From JABCYV01 sp963696025 (GTDB taxonomy: Bacteria; Acidobacteriota; Terriglobia; Terriglobales; Acidobacteriaceae), in the NCBI GenBank assembly GCA_963696025.1, contig CAVOII010000014.1, forward strand, positions 434,001-498,000: a stretch of 64,000 nucleotides of DNA, written 5' to 3'. The notes under the pieces were generated by a model that saw nothing but the letters and a program-made list of their open reading frames with translations, was not told the DNA's origin and did no database searches. The translations under genes and the position numbers were made by a program. Of this stretch, positions 18,186 to 26,885 are shown piece by piece (the first letter of the stretch is position 1; each line of letters starts with the position of its first letter).

Positions 18186-18842
18186 TTAGTCATGCGCGCC
18201 AACAGCTGCCTGGCGTCTAAAGCCGCCACGCTCTCCCAGACGAGGGTTATCCAGCTTGCTGTAATAACTAACTTGTGACTCGTCCTGTTGTCGAGGTCGG
18301 ATTTGCTGAATGAGAGGAATCGTTTGCTCAAACAAGACCCACCCGTATTCGAGAGACCGCCTATACACGTCGATCACCTCGTCGAATTCGGGATAAATAG
18401 AGTATTTCAACTGGCCGATGACCGGACCATCGTCAATGCCTGGGGTGATTTCGTGGATGGTGATGCCGTGCTCAGCCTCGCCGTTCTTTAAGGCCCAGTT
18501 GATTGGGGAAACGCCTCTATATTTGGGCAATGGACCATTGTGCAAATTGATAATTTGTTTGCATTTGTCGATGAACCATGCCTTGATGATTTTGTCGTAA
18601 AAGACCGACATAACCAGGTCAACTGTCCAGCCCGAGTTGGAAACGTCGGGCAGATCTTTGTAATGACCGGATTCAATGACGCTCAATCCCTTGGCTTTTC
18701 CCCAGTTCGCGAAAGATTGGGTCCAAGCGGGCTCCGGTACTACGGGGACGATAGCCACTAAATTGTACTTTTCAGATCGGAGGAACCAATCGGCTATTCG
18801 AATTGCGAGATCGCCCTTGCCCATGACAACAACAGTTTGCAT
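18186..18842 (-). CDS. Sugar N-formyltransferase (Fmt-like)
   Basis: A single-domain formyltransferase of 218 residues, shorter than Met-tRNA formyltransferase (about 310) because the C-terminal tRNA-binding domain is absent. The catalytic triad is visible as N99 and H101 in INLHNGPLPKYRG, and D137 in TPGIDDGPVIG. A VSYYSKLDNP segment near residue 185 matches the family's post-catalytic tail. It should use N10-formyltetrahydrofolate to formylate an amino sugar. It lies between an aminotransferase and a sugar dehydrogenase, which supports a sugar rather than tRNA substrate. Confidence 0.87.
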   Translation of the reverse strand: MQTVVVMGKGDLAIRIADWFLRSEKYNLVAIVPVVPEPAWTQSFANWGKAKGLSVIESGHYKDLPDVSNSGWTVDLVMSVFYDKIIKAWFIDKCKQIINLHNGPLPKYRGVSPINWALKNGEAEHGITIHEITPGIDDGPVIGQLKYSIYPEFDEVIDVYRRSLEYGWVLFEQTIPLIQQIRPRQQDESQVSYYSKLDNPRLGERGGFRRQAAVGAHD

Positions 18843-18927
18843 CTTTAGATTCTCCTGTGAATAAACTTATGGAACCAAACGCCGGAATTGACTTGCCGCA
18901 ATTGCTCTCACATGGCTTGCGGATAGT

Positions 18928-19929
18928 TCACATATAGACCAAAGCTCCTCGTTTTCCTACAGACTGGTTGGCTGCTTCGAGGAGTTTGACGATGCGGAGG
19001 CCCGCCGCGCCATCGTTGAACGGGGTGCGACTGTTGGAGATGCAATCGATGAAGTAAGCGAGTTCCTGCCTCAAGGCCTCGACTTGCTCCACCTGAGGCG
19101 CCCACATATCTCCCGAGCGGTAGTTCACCAAAAGGTTATACAGGCCTTCGCGGCTGGTGATGTGCACGCCTTTGTCGTAGATCTTGATTTTTTCGTCGGC
19201 TTCCAGATCGTTCCACACCAGCATTTTCTTCTCTCCGCCGATCAGCGTGGTACGAACCTTTACCGGGGACAGCCAGTTGACATTAATGTGGGCGATGATC
19301 TTGTTGGGGAAATATACGGTGATAAATGCCACATCCTCATGGCCGTTGAGATGGGTCTGGCCAGTTGCGGAGACCGCCTCCGGATGTTCTTTGATGAGAT
19401 GGTCGATGATTGAGAGATCGTGGGGCGCAAGGTCCCAGATCACATTTACATCATGTTGGAACAGACCCAGATTGACGCGGGTGGAATCGTAGTAATACAT
19501 CTTACCCAGCGCGCCCTCTTCGAGCAGTTGGCCGATCTTTTTCACCGCTCCAGTGAAAAGGAAGGTGTGATCCACCATGATTTGCAGGTTTTTCTTGGCC
19601 GCAAGGTTTATAAGTTCTTCGGCCTGTTTGGAGTCGCTGGTAAAGGGTTTTTCCACGAACACATGTTTGCCGTTTTCCAGCGCGGCCTTGGTAAGTTCGT
19701 AGTGGGTCCAAACCGGCGTAACCACAGCGATTGCGTCGATCTCAGTCGAGGACATCAGATCGGCGCTATCAGAGATAACTTTGACGTGCGGATGGGCCTT
19801 TTGAATTCGTTTTCGCGAGGTTGGGCTCTTGTCACATACGGCCACCACCTGAGATCCGTCCAGGTGGTCAAGGTTACGGACAACGTTTGGGCCCCAGTAG
19901 CCGTATCCGATTACTCCAAACTTAATCAT
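18928..19929 (-). CDS. Gfo/Idh/MocA sugar dehydrogenase
   Basis: This 333-residue protein has the NAD(P) Rossmann motif GVIGYGYWGPNVVRNL at residues 4-19, HVFVEKPFTSD near residue 93 with the EKP catalytic lysine, and FQHDVNVIWDLAPHDLS near 160, typical of WbpB/WlbA-like nucleotide-sugar 3-dehydrogenases. It probably oxidises a UDP- or dTDP-sugar to the keto form that the neighbouring aminotransferase needs. It precedes the formyltransferase by 85 bases in the same direction. The class is secure, the sugar is inferred. Confidence 0.9.
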   Translation of the reverse strand: MIKFGVIGYGYWGPNVVRNLDHLDGSQVVAVCDKSPTSRKRIQKAHPHVKVISDSADLMSSTEIDAIAVVTPVWTHYELTKAALENGKHVFVEKPFTSDSKQAEELINLAAKKNLQIMVDHTFLFTGAVKKIGQLLEEGALGKMYYYDSTRVNLGLFQHDVNVIWDLAPHDLSIIDHLIKEHPEAVSATGQTHLNGHEDVAFITVYFPNKIIAHINVNWLSPVKVRTTLIGGEKKMLVWNDLEADEKIKIYDKGVHITSREGLYNLLVNYRSGDMWAPQVEQVEALRQELAYFIDCISNSRTPFNDGAAGLRIVKLLEAANQSVGKRGALVYM

Positions 19930-20043
19930 AGTTTCACCGCTCCCTGCCTGTTGATAAGCTTTTGGTTGTGATCTACGTCAGACTTGCCGGGAGGGATACA
20001 AGCTGGTGCAGGAACCTGGTCAAAATTGAAGAGGGTGCGTAAC

Positions 20044-21192
20044 TTAGTACGCACCATCACCGAACAATACGGCTGCTGGGGTCCGCAGCAGAATCTTCAC
20101 ATCCATCCAGGGGGACCATGTTTTGGCATACTTCAAATCCAAGCGAACCATATCGTCGAACTTGACACGGGTACGGCCGTTCACCTGCCATAGCCCGGTG
20201 ATTCCGGGCCTGGCTTCTAACAGTCGCCGCCGATGCCAAATGTCATAGGCTTCCACTTCATAAGGGATGGGAGGACGTGGCCCGACCAGAGACATTTCGC
20301 CTTTAAGGACGTTAATGAACTGAGGTAGCTCGTCCAGACTTGTTCTACGCAAGAAAGCACCGACTTTGGTGATCCGGGCATCTTTCGTCAATTTGTACAC
20401 AGCCTCGCCATTTCCGGGATGCCGCTGAGTGCTGCCAGCGATCAATTGCCGAACATAATCTTTGTGAACACCAGAATCGCTGTTGACGTACATCGATCTA
20501 AATTTCAAGAACACAAACTGTTGACCGTATTGTCCGACCCGGTTCTGCCGGAAGAGCACAGGACCGTCGGATGTGAGCTTAATGGCAAGGGCGATCCCCA
20601 AGAGTGCAGGCGAGAAGAGAAGCAGCGCGAAAGCGCTACCAACGATGTCCATAAATCGCTTTACTAGCCGAAATACTTTTCTGGATTCGTCGCGTTGCGA
20701 GAGGTCCGGGTACAGCCTGGTGTTGCTTGGACCTTTTGGGGGTTCATGGTTCCAGTCTTCCGGAAACAAATGGAAGGAAATACTAATCTGGCCGAATTGC
20801 TCGAGGCTCAAGTTGCTACGCAGAGTCTCGCTGACCCGGGCCATCATGGTGCTCAGAATGGAGCCCCGGTCGTCGATATTGATTTCGGTGAACATGACTC
20901 CGACGATAGAATTATTCTCGTACCAGCCGGTCACATCTGTCTCTCTGGTGGCCAGAGAAAGTGAGGACAGAACTTTGCCCAAAACTTTTCCGTTGCCGTT
21001 AGATGGCAGACAGCCTCCCATATCCAACAGCATAAGCACGAACGGTTTTCTAGAGCGTTCTGTCCGTTTCCTCTCCAACGAAATCATTCGCTGAAAAGCC
21101 TCTGCGTCCAAAACGCTGTGATCCGTCACGGTTGCAGGTTGTGACGAAACTAGACCAAGACTTACACTACTACCTGAGTGTCGTAAAGCCAC
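20044..21192 (-). CDS. Initiating sugar-1-phosphate transferase with N-terminal GGDEF-like domain
   Basis: The start is a GTG at 21192 with a strong GGAGAGGGAG site. Residues 175-382 form a bacterial sugar transferase (PF02397): the KRFMDIVGSAFALLLFSP membrane segment, VLFRQNRVGQYGQQFVFLKF, LRRTSLDELPQFINVLKGEM, SLVGPRPP and RPGITGLWQV. Such enzymes place the first sugar phosphate on undecaprenyl phosphate. Residues 20-150 replace the usual multi-helix region of WbaP with a GGDEF/diguanylate-cyclase-like fold (RTERSRKPFVLMLLDMGG, then RETDVTGWYENNSIVGVMF), but without a GGDEF active loop, so it should not make c-di-GMP. It may sense a ligand. Confidence 0.87.
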   Translation of the reverse strand: MALRHSGSSVSLGLVSSQPATVTDHSVLDAEAFQRMISLERKRTERSRKPFVLMLLDMGGCLPSNGNGKVLGKVLSSLSLATRETDVTGWYENNSIVGVMFTEINIDDRGSILSTMMARVSETLRSNLSLEQFGQISISFHLFPEDWNHEPPKGPSNTRLYPDLSQRDESRKVFRLVKRFMDIVGSAFALLLFSPALLGIALAIKLTSDGPVLFRQNRVGQYGQQFVFLKFRSMYVNSDSGVHKDYVRQLIAGSTQRHPGNGEAVYKLTKDARITKVGAFLRRTSLDELPQFINVLKGEMSLVGPRPPIPYEVEAYDIWHRRRLLEARPGITGLWQVNGRTRVKFDDMVRLDLKYAKTWSPWMDVKILLRTPAAVLFGDGAY

Positions 21193-21333
21193 GACTCCCT
21201 CTCCTCTTCCTGCTACTTTTTGAGTGGCGCAGGAACTAATGAATAACTGGTGATTGGTTTCATGCTTACTTGCGTTGCGTTGGGGGAGGGGGAAATTAAA
21301 AGGGAGGCCTGCGTTTAGTTGAAATCAACTACG

Positions 21334-22218
21334 CTACTTTGGGCCAACCTGTTGGGGCATTGCTGCCGGACCGTAACGTTGATAGTAATTAGTGTGATCT
21401 GTGTTCTTCGAGCTATTCAGGACCACGCCCAGCAACTTCGATTGTTCCAGCACTTGCAAGCCGCGCATCAATTGCCGTTTCTGGGTTGTGCCTTCGCGAG
21501 TAACGAGAAGAATACCGTCGGCTAGTCGAGTCCACACGGTGGTGTCCGCCAGCGGAAGGACCGGAGGAGAATCGATCAGAATCCAGTCGAACCATGCCGC
21601 CAACCGATCCATGAGTTCGGAGAGCCGCCCCGACTGCATCAATTCCAGAGGATTTTCTGGCGGATGTCCGGCGGGCATGAACCAGAATCCTGGGCCCTCG
21701 AGGAAGTAGATGTTCGTCATGGGACCGGGAGGAGCCTGAAGCCATTCACTGAGGCCAGACAGTTTGCTCAAACCAAACTGGTGACACAACGAAGGCCGTC
21801 GGAGGTCGCCCTCTAGCAGCAGGATTTTCTGTTTTTGTTTGCGGGCCAGAGTGGCGGCCAGATTTCCTGAAATTGTGCTCTTGCCTTCTTCGGGGATGGT
21901 GCTCGTGATCAGGATTTTCTTCAACGGACGGCTCTGCTGCAGCTGCCTCAACCGAACTCCCAGGAAACGGAATTTCTCCGCTCCTAAACTGTCTTTTGCG
22001 GTCAGGCAAATCAACCGGGAATCGGAAGACGGCGAAACCGTCAACGACGGAAGGGCAGCGAAGTCAGCGGCAGCAGAGTTCGTTACTTCTACGCCCGGGT
22101 TGGTGACCTCGCGCTCGGCGGACTGCAACAGCTCCGTGGCCAGTGATACGGCATTCTCCGGGAGAACGCCCAACCGTTCCGTCTCCGACCTTTGTAAAGC
22201 GTCAAAAATACGGCTCAT
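21334..22218 (-). CDS. BY-type tyrosine autokinase (CpsD/CapB/EpsB-like)
   Basis: The 294-residue cytoplasmic kinase has Walker A TSTIPEEGKSTISGNLA near residue 105, Walker A' LLLEGDLRRPSL near 137 and Walker B WILIDSPPVLPLADT near 220. The C-terminus is a short tyrosine cluster (NYYQRYG), the likely autophosphorylation tail. BY-kinases control polymer length and export by acting on the Wzz-like partner, here encoded at 23202-24821 as a separate protein, the Gram-positive style split. The start overlaps the ExeA-like ATPase stop by 4 bases. Confidence 0.9.
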   Translation of the reverse strand: MSRIFDALQRSETERLGVLPENAVSLATELLQSAEREVTNPGVEVTNSAAADFAALPSLTVSPSSDSRLICLTAKDSLGAEKFRFLGVRLRQLQQSRPLKKILITSTIPEEGKSTISGNLAATLARKQKQKILLLEGDLRRPSLCHQFGLSKLSGLSEWLQAPPGPMTNIYFLEGPGFWFMPAGHPPENPLELMQSGRLSELMDRLAAWFDWILIDSPPVLPLADTTVWTRLADGILLVTREGTTQKRQLMRGLQVLEQSKLLGVVLNSSKNTDHTNYYQRYGPAAMPQQVGPK

Positions 22219-23189
22219 TGTTTGGTGGCTCCGGGTACAACCTCGACCGGCGACTCGTTCTCCTTGGATTTCAGGTGCTGCAGCGCTTCATGTAACTGCA
22301 GCAATGTCTTCACCGCCTGCTGCACATCGAGATTGTCTCCATTCGTGGGCCGTTCGCTGCGGCTCGGGTGCATGACGTCCAGACGAAAATCCGCGGCGAC
22401 CTCGTCGATGATCGCCGGAGTCAGAGTACGCATGTGCCGCGCGTATCCGCTGATCAATGCATTTTCACAAATGGTATTGATGAGCCTGGGTATCCCGCGA
22501 GAATGGAAATAGACCCGGGCGATGGCCTCGTCGACAAAGATTTCCGCAACCCCGGGGTCCGCGCTGGCGAGCTGCAAGCGGCGGTGCACGTAGCCTCTCG
22601 TTTCTTCCCGATCGAGAGGTTCCAACTGGGACCGCAGCGCCACTCGCTGCTTCAGTTGCCGCAGCTCGACCGAGTCCAGTTTCTCGTCCAGCTCGGGCTG
22701 TCCAACCAGCATTATCTGAAGCAATTTTTCCTGCGCCGTTTCCAGGTTGGTCAGAAGGCGAACCTCCTCCAACACCTCGGCGGTGAGATGGTGAGCTTCA
22801 TCAACTACGAGAACGGTGGTGAGCTTCTTCTGGTGACGCGCGATCAGAAAATTGCTCAGATCCAGGAGCAGGTCGCTCTTCCCTTTACCAGACCCAGGTA
22901 GTCCGAAGTCACCAGCGATGTACTGCAAGAATTCCAGCGGGGAAAGACGACTGTTGAAGATGTAGGCATAAGCGACATTGCTCCCCTTCAACAGTTGCAG
23001 CAGACAGCGGACCAGTAGAGTCTTACCCGTCCCAACTTCTCCGGTCATGACTACGAAGCCCTTGTGGCGCCGAACCCCGTAGTAAAGGGCGGCCAGAGCT
23101 TCGTTATGTCTTTTGGTAGGGAACAGGAACGAAGGGTCGGGAGTAATCTCGAAAGGATTACGTTTCAAATTGTAAAAGGCTTTGTACAT
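22215..23189 (-). CDS. ExeA-like AAA ATPase of exosortase-type EPS systems
   Basis: A 324-residue AAA protein beginning MYKAFYNLKRNPFEITPDPS, the signature of the ExeA/XrtA-associated ATPase family. Walker A is TGEVGTGKTLLVR near residue 47, Walker B is VLVVDEAHHL near 127, and sensor regions include QIMLVGQPELDEKL near 158. The last 60 residues are a charged tail. The family is regularly found between the Wzz-like and kinase genes in EPS loci, with an unknown energy-dependent assembly role. It overlaps the BY-kinase gene by 4 bases and lies 12 bases after the Wzz-like gene. Confidence 0.9.
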   Translation of the reverse strand: MYKAFYNLKRNPFEITPDPSFLFPTKRHNEALAALYYGVRRHKGFVVMTGEVGTGKTLLVRCLLQLLKGSNVAYAYIFNSRLSPLEFLQYIAGDFGLPGSGKGKSDLLLDLSNFLIARHQKKLTTVLVVDEAHHLTAEVLEEVRLLTNLETAQEKLLQIMLVGQPELDEKLDSVELRQLKQRVALRSQLEPLDREETRGYVHRRLQLASADPGVAEIFVDEAIARVYFHSRGIPRLINTICENALISGYARHMRTLTPAIIDEVAADFRLDVMHPSRSERPTNGDNLDVQQAVKTLLQLHEALQHLKSKENESPVEVVPGATKQ

Positions 23190-23201
23190 TTTGAATGGAT
23201 G

Positions 23202-24821
23202 TCATCCCCGCAGGAAACTGTAAGCAAATCCTCCCAGAATCGTAACCAGCGCCAGAGCTGCGGTCGCCCACATTGCCCAGAGTTTTCTCCGTTCGCTCTG
23301 TTCTTCCTCTGGAGTAGTGAAGGACGGAAGCTCTGAAATGACGGCAATCGGTAGAAGCTCCTTTAAGGCCTTCTCGCTGTGCAGCCGATCATCCAGGAAC
23401 TCGGTGGCAGCGCTCAGAAGGCCGCCTAAGACGAGGCCGACACCTAACCCGATCTCACAGAACTTGAGATGATCGGGAAATGCCGGTTTGGCGGGCAAGC
23501 TGGGTGGATCGAGTACGCGAAAATGTTCCCCCTGCTGACGCAATTCCATGCTGGTGGCCATTTCCGAGGCGTTCTTTTTCTTCAAAAGTTCGTCGTAGTT
23601 GGCTTTGGATTGTTCATAGCCCCGGCTCAAGTCAGTCAGTTGTTGCTCGGTCACGGGCTCCTGGCTGAGATGCGCCTGGTAGGTGTCGATTTTCTTTTTC
23701 AGCTCTCCGATCGAGTGCTCTCGGTTACTGATCTCGATTTGGTTGGCACGCAGCTGGCTCTGCAGCTGAAACATGGGAGATGAATCCCTTATGTCGGCTT
23801 CGGCTTGAGAGGCTGTATCGGAACTGTCGTCCGTCCGAGCCTTGGCGCCTGTTTTCAGGTCGGCGATGATTTGATCCCTCATCTTCTCTGTCCTGGCAAT
23901 CTGATCTTTGAGTTTGCGCACATCGGGATGGCGATCGGTGTAGTGGGAGCTGAGGTCGGCGAGCTGAGCCTTTAGCTTGTCAAGCTCGTCGTTGATCGCG
24001 GGCAATCCTACTACCGGCGCTCCCTCCCCGGTCTTGGACGTCTTTTGCAGCGAACGATATTGGTTCAGCAGTGACTGTAAGTAGACATTCTGCTGCTTGG
24101 CAACGTTGAGAGCATCCTCTTCATTTTGGAGCTGACTCTGCAAACCGCTCAGGATCTGGAGATTGCTTCCGAGCTGGGTGGGCAGGTCTCCGGGGTGACG
24201 TACCTTAAATTCCTGTACCTTTTCTTCCTGCTCCGACAAGGTTTTTCTCGCCTCTTCCAGCCGACTCTCGAGGAAGCTGGTGGTCTCTTCAGACGCCTGT
24301 TGCCGAACCTCCAGGTTCTCACTAATGAATAAGTTGGTCAGCTCACTTGTCACCCGCTGAGCGACATGCGGATCCCGGGACAAGTAGGAAACGTTGAACG
24401 CTGTGACCTCGGTTTTCTTTTCATCGTGGACCAGATCGATACTGATGTCTTTGCGCATGCGCTCGACCAAGTCATCCGAGGAACGGCGGCTGCGCTCCGC
24501 GGGGTAGAGATTGAGCTCATCAATGATGTGCATCAACCGGGTACGGCTCAGAATCTGTTCAGTGATACTCTGCAGCCGTTCCTGAAGGTCGTCGGTGACG
24601 TTCGGCATCACATAATCCTTCGGCATGGTGGGCTGTTCTACCAGAATCTCCGTTGCCGATTTGTAAACCGATGGCAAGAACCAACTGACTCCCCAGACCA
24701 TCAACCATCCCAAGAAGAGAGGCACCAGGAAATACCAGTAACGGCGGCGGGCTAGCCCCCAGTACTGCTCCAGGTTCACGCTTTCCGCTGGTTTCTCTTC
24801 GAAATCTTCGACCATACTCAC
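23202..24821 (-). CDS. Wzz-like polysaccharide chain-length determinant (GNVR)
   Basis: A 539-residue co-polymerase with a membrane segment near residues 32-52, a long periplasmic coiled-coil part (about 150-440), a GNVR-like region near 425-460 (ending RVLDPPSLPAKPAFPDHL), and a second membrane segment at 515-535. The N-terminal Wzz motif follows the first helix (YKSATEILVEQP). No kinase domain is fused. Such proteins set polymer length and couple synthesis to the outer-membrane channel. It overlaps the barrel gene upstream by 4 bases. Confidence 0.9.
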   Translation of the reverse strand: MSMVEDFEEKPAESVNLEQYWGLARRRYWYFLVPLFLGWLMVWGVSWFLPSVYKSATEILVEQPTMPKDYVMPNVTDDLQERLQSITEQILSRTRLMHIIDELNLYPAERSRRSSDDLVERMRKDISIDLVHDEKKTEVTAFNVSYLSRDPHVAQRVTSELTNLFISENLEVRQQASEETTSFLESRLEEARKTLSEQEEKVQEFKVRHPGDLPTQLGSNLQILSGLQSQLQNEEDALNVAKQQNVYLQSLLNQYRSLQKTSKTGEGAPVVGLPAINDELDKLKAQLADLSSHYTDRHPDVRKLKDQIARTEKMRDQIIADLKTGAKARTDDSSDTASQAEADIRDSSPMFQLQSQLRANQIEISNREHSIGELKKKIDTYQAHLSQEPVTEQQLTDLSRGYEQSKANYDELLKKKNASEMATSMELRQQGEHFRVLDPPSLPAKPAFPDHLKFCEIGLGVGLVLGGLLSAATEFLDDRLHSEKALKELLPIAVISELPSFTTPEEEQSERRKLWAMWATAALALVTILGGFAYSFLRG

Positions 24822-26158
24822 CTTCCCAGTGGTCTCCGAAACTGGTAACCAAGCGACACCGAAACCTGATTTCGATTGGGAGCGTTGGAGATCGCGGGAA
24901 TATCCGCATAACTTTGGTGCAGTCGCATGTAGCCAGCGCCAAGGTTGAAGTTTTGCCCCAGGGCGTACTGCAAAGCCACACTTCCCGAGATCGTGTGCCC
25001 CCCAATATTCGGGGAGATCAGAGTGTCCAGAACCTTGTTGATGGCGTAGTTTGCTCCCAGGCTTGCGCTCAAGTTGCGGGTGAGTTGCTGGCGCAGTGAG
25101 GCAGAGGCGGTGTTTGCGTGAACTGCGCCTGGCAAACCTCCTCCATCCGTGATGGTTCGCGAATAGGCGGCTGCAATACTGGAACGTACACCTTGCCAGC
25201 CGGCACTGACGCCAGTAGAAGGTGACCAGCCGCGCGACGGCGGCAGTCCTGTTTGTTCGGTATCAGAATGCTGGGGGCCGCCATAGAACGAGACCGACAG
25301 CGCAGGCTGCAAATAGAGGGTGTAAAAAAGGAGAACGCTGTGGGTCTGGGTTTCGTTTTGGATCTGGTTCGGACTGGTCAAAAACATCTGATACTGATAG
25401 GTCACGCCGACGTAGTGGCGACTTGCGAGCCTTTTATTGTAGAAAGCCGATCCGCCTCTTGAACTCTGGTCCGAAAGGCCTATCACCTGTGCCGGGTTGG
25501 GGTAGTGCAGATTAGAAAAAGTTCCGCCGGCTCCGACCATCGCATCGGCGCTGAATTGGTATGCGATCTGCACACCAGCCGTGTTTCTGAGCGTGCTGGC
25601 CAGAGGCGCAATCACGGAATCGTTTGGCGCCTGCGGGGAACCAGAAACTGGCGTAGGACCCAGAATCGCTTGACTGAATATGTTGGAGGTTTTCTGCAAA
25701 GAGTCTCGCAAGCTCAAGGTCACATGTGGACTCAGGCGGAACTTGAACTTCAGCGCCAAATTATGATCGGACTCGTTGTCGGATGAAGTTTTCTGATAGA
25801 AAGTGAAGCCCGGGCTATATGACAGGGTCCCATCGACTCGCGTCCGGAACAGATCGAGCGCAATCGTAGGCATGATCGTATAGCTTACATCGCTTATCGG
25901 GCGGCCATTCGTGGCAGTGAAGAGGTTATCGTTGTAAGCGCTCACGAAGTTCAACCCTCCCCGCAAATAGTTGGCCCGCTCTTCTGAGGTGAACGCCAGC
26001 GAGTAGCCCTCTCCGCCCACCGGAGCAGGTGTGACCATGCGCTGGTCGTCGCCAGGGGCAGGTCCACTCACGGCTGGCGGTACGCCCGCGGAGGTCATCT
26101 GCGACCAGAGCGGCGCAACGGTGAGAAGAATCATAGTTAGGCAAACTCGAATAAACAT
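24818..26158 (-). CDS. Outer-membrane beta-barrel protein of the EPS locus
   Basis: The 446-residue product has a signal peptide (about 1-20, ending near PLWSQ), a short linker, then alternating amphipathic strands typical of a large barrel, ending VSVSLGYQFRRPLGR. Similar barrel proteins occur in exosortase-type EPS loci between the Wza and Wzz genes and may form the outer pore or anchor the polymer. It lies 8 bases after the Wza-like gene and overlaps the Wzz-like gene by 4 bases. Fold class is well supported, specific role is inferred. Confidence 0.75.
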   Translation of the reverse strand: MFIRVCLTMILLTVAPLWSQMTSAGVPPAVSGPAPGDDQRMVTPAPVGGEGYSLAFTSEERANYLRGGLNFVSAYNDNLFTATNGRPISDVSYTIMPTIALDLFRTRVDGTLSYSPGFTFYQKTSSDNESDHNLALKFKFRLSPHVTLSLRDSLQKTSNIFSQAILGPTPVSGSPQAPNDSVIAPLASTLRNTAGVQIAYQFSADAMVGAGGTFSNLHYPNPAQVIGLSDQSSRGGSAFYNKRLASRHYVGVTYQYQMFLTSPNQIQNETQTHSVLLFYTLYLQPALSVSFYGGPQHSDTEQTGLPPSRGWSPSTGVSAGWQGVRSSIAAAYSRTITDGGGLPGAVHANTASASLRQQLTRNLSASLGANYAINKVLDTLISPNIGGHTISGSVALQYALGQNFNLGAGYMRLHQSYADIPAISNAPNRNQVSVSLGYQFRRPLGR

Positions 26159-26166
26159 TGATGAAT

Positions 26167-26859
26167 TTACGGAACTACAACCGTGTCATGGGGCCGAAGC
26201 TTGATATTTTGCTCTACGTTTTTCCCCTTGATCACGTCTTTGTAGTTGAAGGGAATTCGGATCTGGCTGCCATCCGGATTCTGACGAAGGAGGTAAATCG
26301 ATTTTTGCTTGGCAAAATCGCGGAAGCCACCAGCCAGGGCGATCGCATCCAGTATCGTGGTCGAATTGGTAAGCGGGTAGGTGCCCGGTTTCGCAACCTG
26401 TCCCAGTATGTTGAATTTCTGACTGTTGATCTGCTGAACGATCACTGTCACTTCGGGGTCGGAAATGTAACTCTGCAGCTTTCCAGCGATTGCCTTCTCC
26501 AGCTGACGCGGCGTTGTTCCTCCGGCTTGGACCTCGCCCGCCAGCGGCAGCGAGATTTTTCCGTCGGAGCGGACTGGAACTACACGGGATACGTCGGGCT
26601 CCTTCCAAACGCTGATCGAGAGCACATCGTCGGGTCCAATCACAAAGCTGTCGTCGTGAGCCTTTACTTGCGGCGCGGCTCCTGAATCGTTCGCCGTCTT
26701 GGGTCTGGCGGGTGCGGCAGCACCGGTCTTGCCGGCCTGATCGGCCCCATCTCCCGCTTCCGCGCGCAGCCAAGGAGAAAGCATGAGCAACGTCAGCAGG
26801 ATGACCAGCCCCATGCCCCAACGATTTAGGGTTTCGATTGTCACGGCCTTGTCTGCCAC
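26167..26859 (-). CDS. Wza-like polysaccharide export protein (Poly_export/SLBB)
   Basis: A 230-residue protein with an N-terminal membrane/signal segment (about 15-35), the Poly_export domain starting FVIGPDDVLSISVWKEPDVS near residue 72, and an SLBB domain with FNILGQVAKPGTYPL near 150. It lacks a lipobox cysteine at the processing site and is shorter than E. coli Wza (about 380), having one SLBB repeat. It should build the periplasmic/outer-membrane export channel. It starts the export block, 26 bases after the regulator gene. Confidence 0.9.
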   Translation of the reverse strand: MADKAVTIETLNRWGMGLVILLTLLMLSPWLRAEAGDGADQAGKTGAAAPARPKTANDSGAAPQVKAHDDSFVIGPDDVLSISVWKEPDVSRVVPVRSDGKISLPLAGEVQAGGTTPRQLEKAIAGKLQSYISDPEVTVIVQQINSQKFNILGQVAKPGTYPLTNSTTILDAIALAGGFRDFAKQKSIYLLRQNPDGSQIRIPFNYKDVIKGKNVEQNIKLRPHDTVVVP

Positions 26860-26885
26860 CTGGGATCCCTGCCATCATAGTCTAA

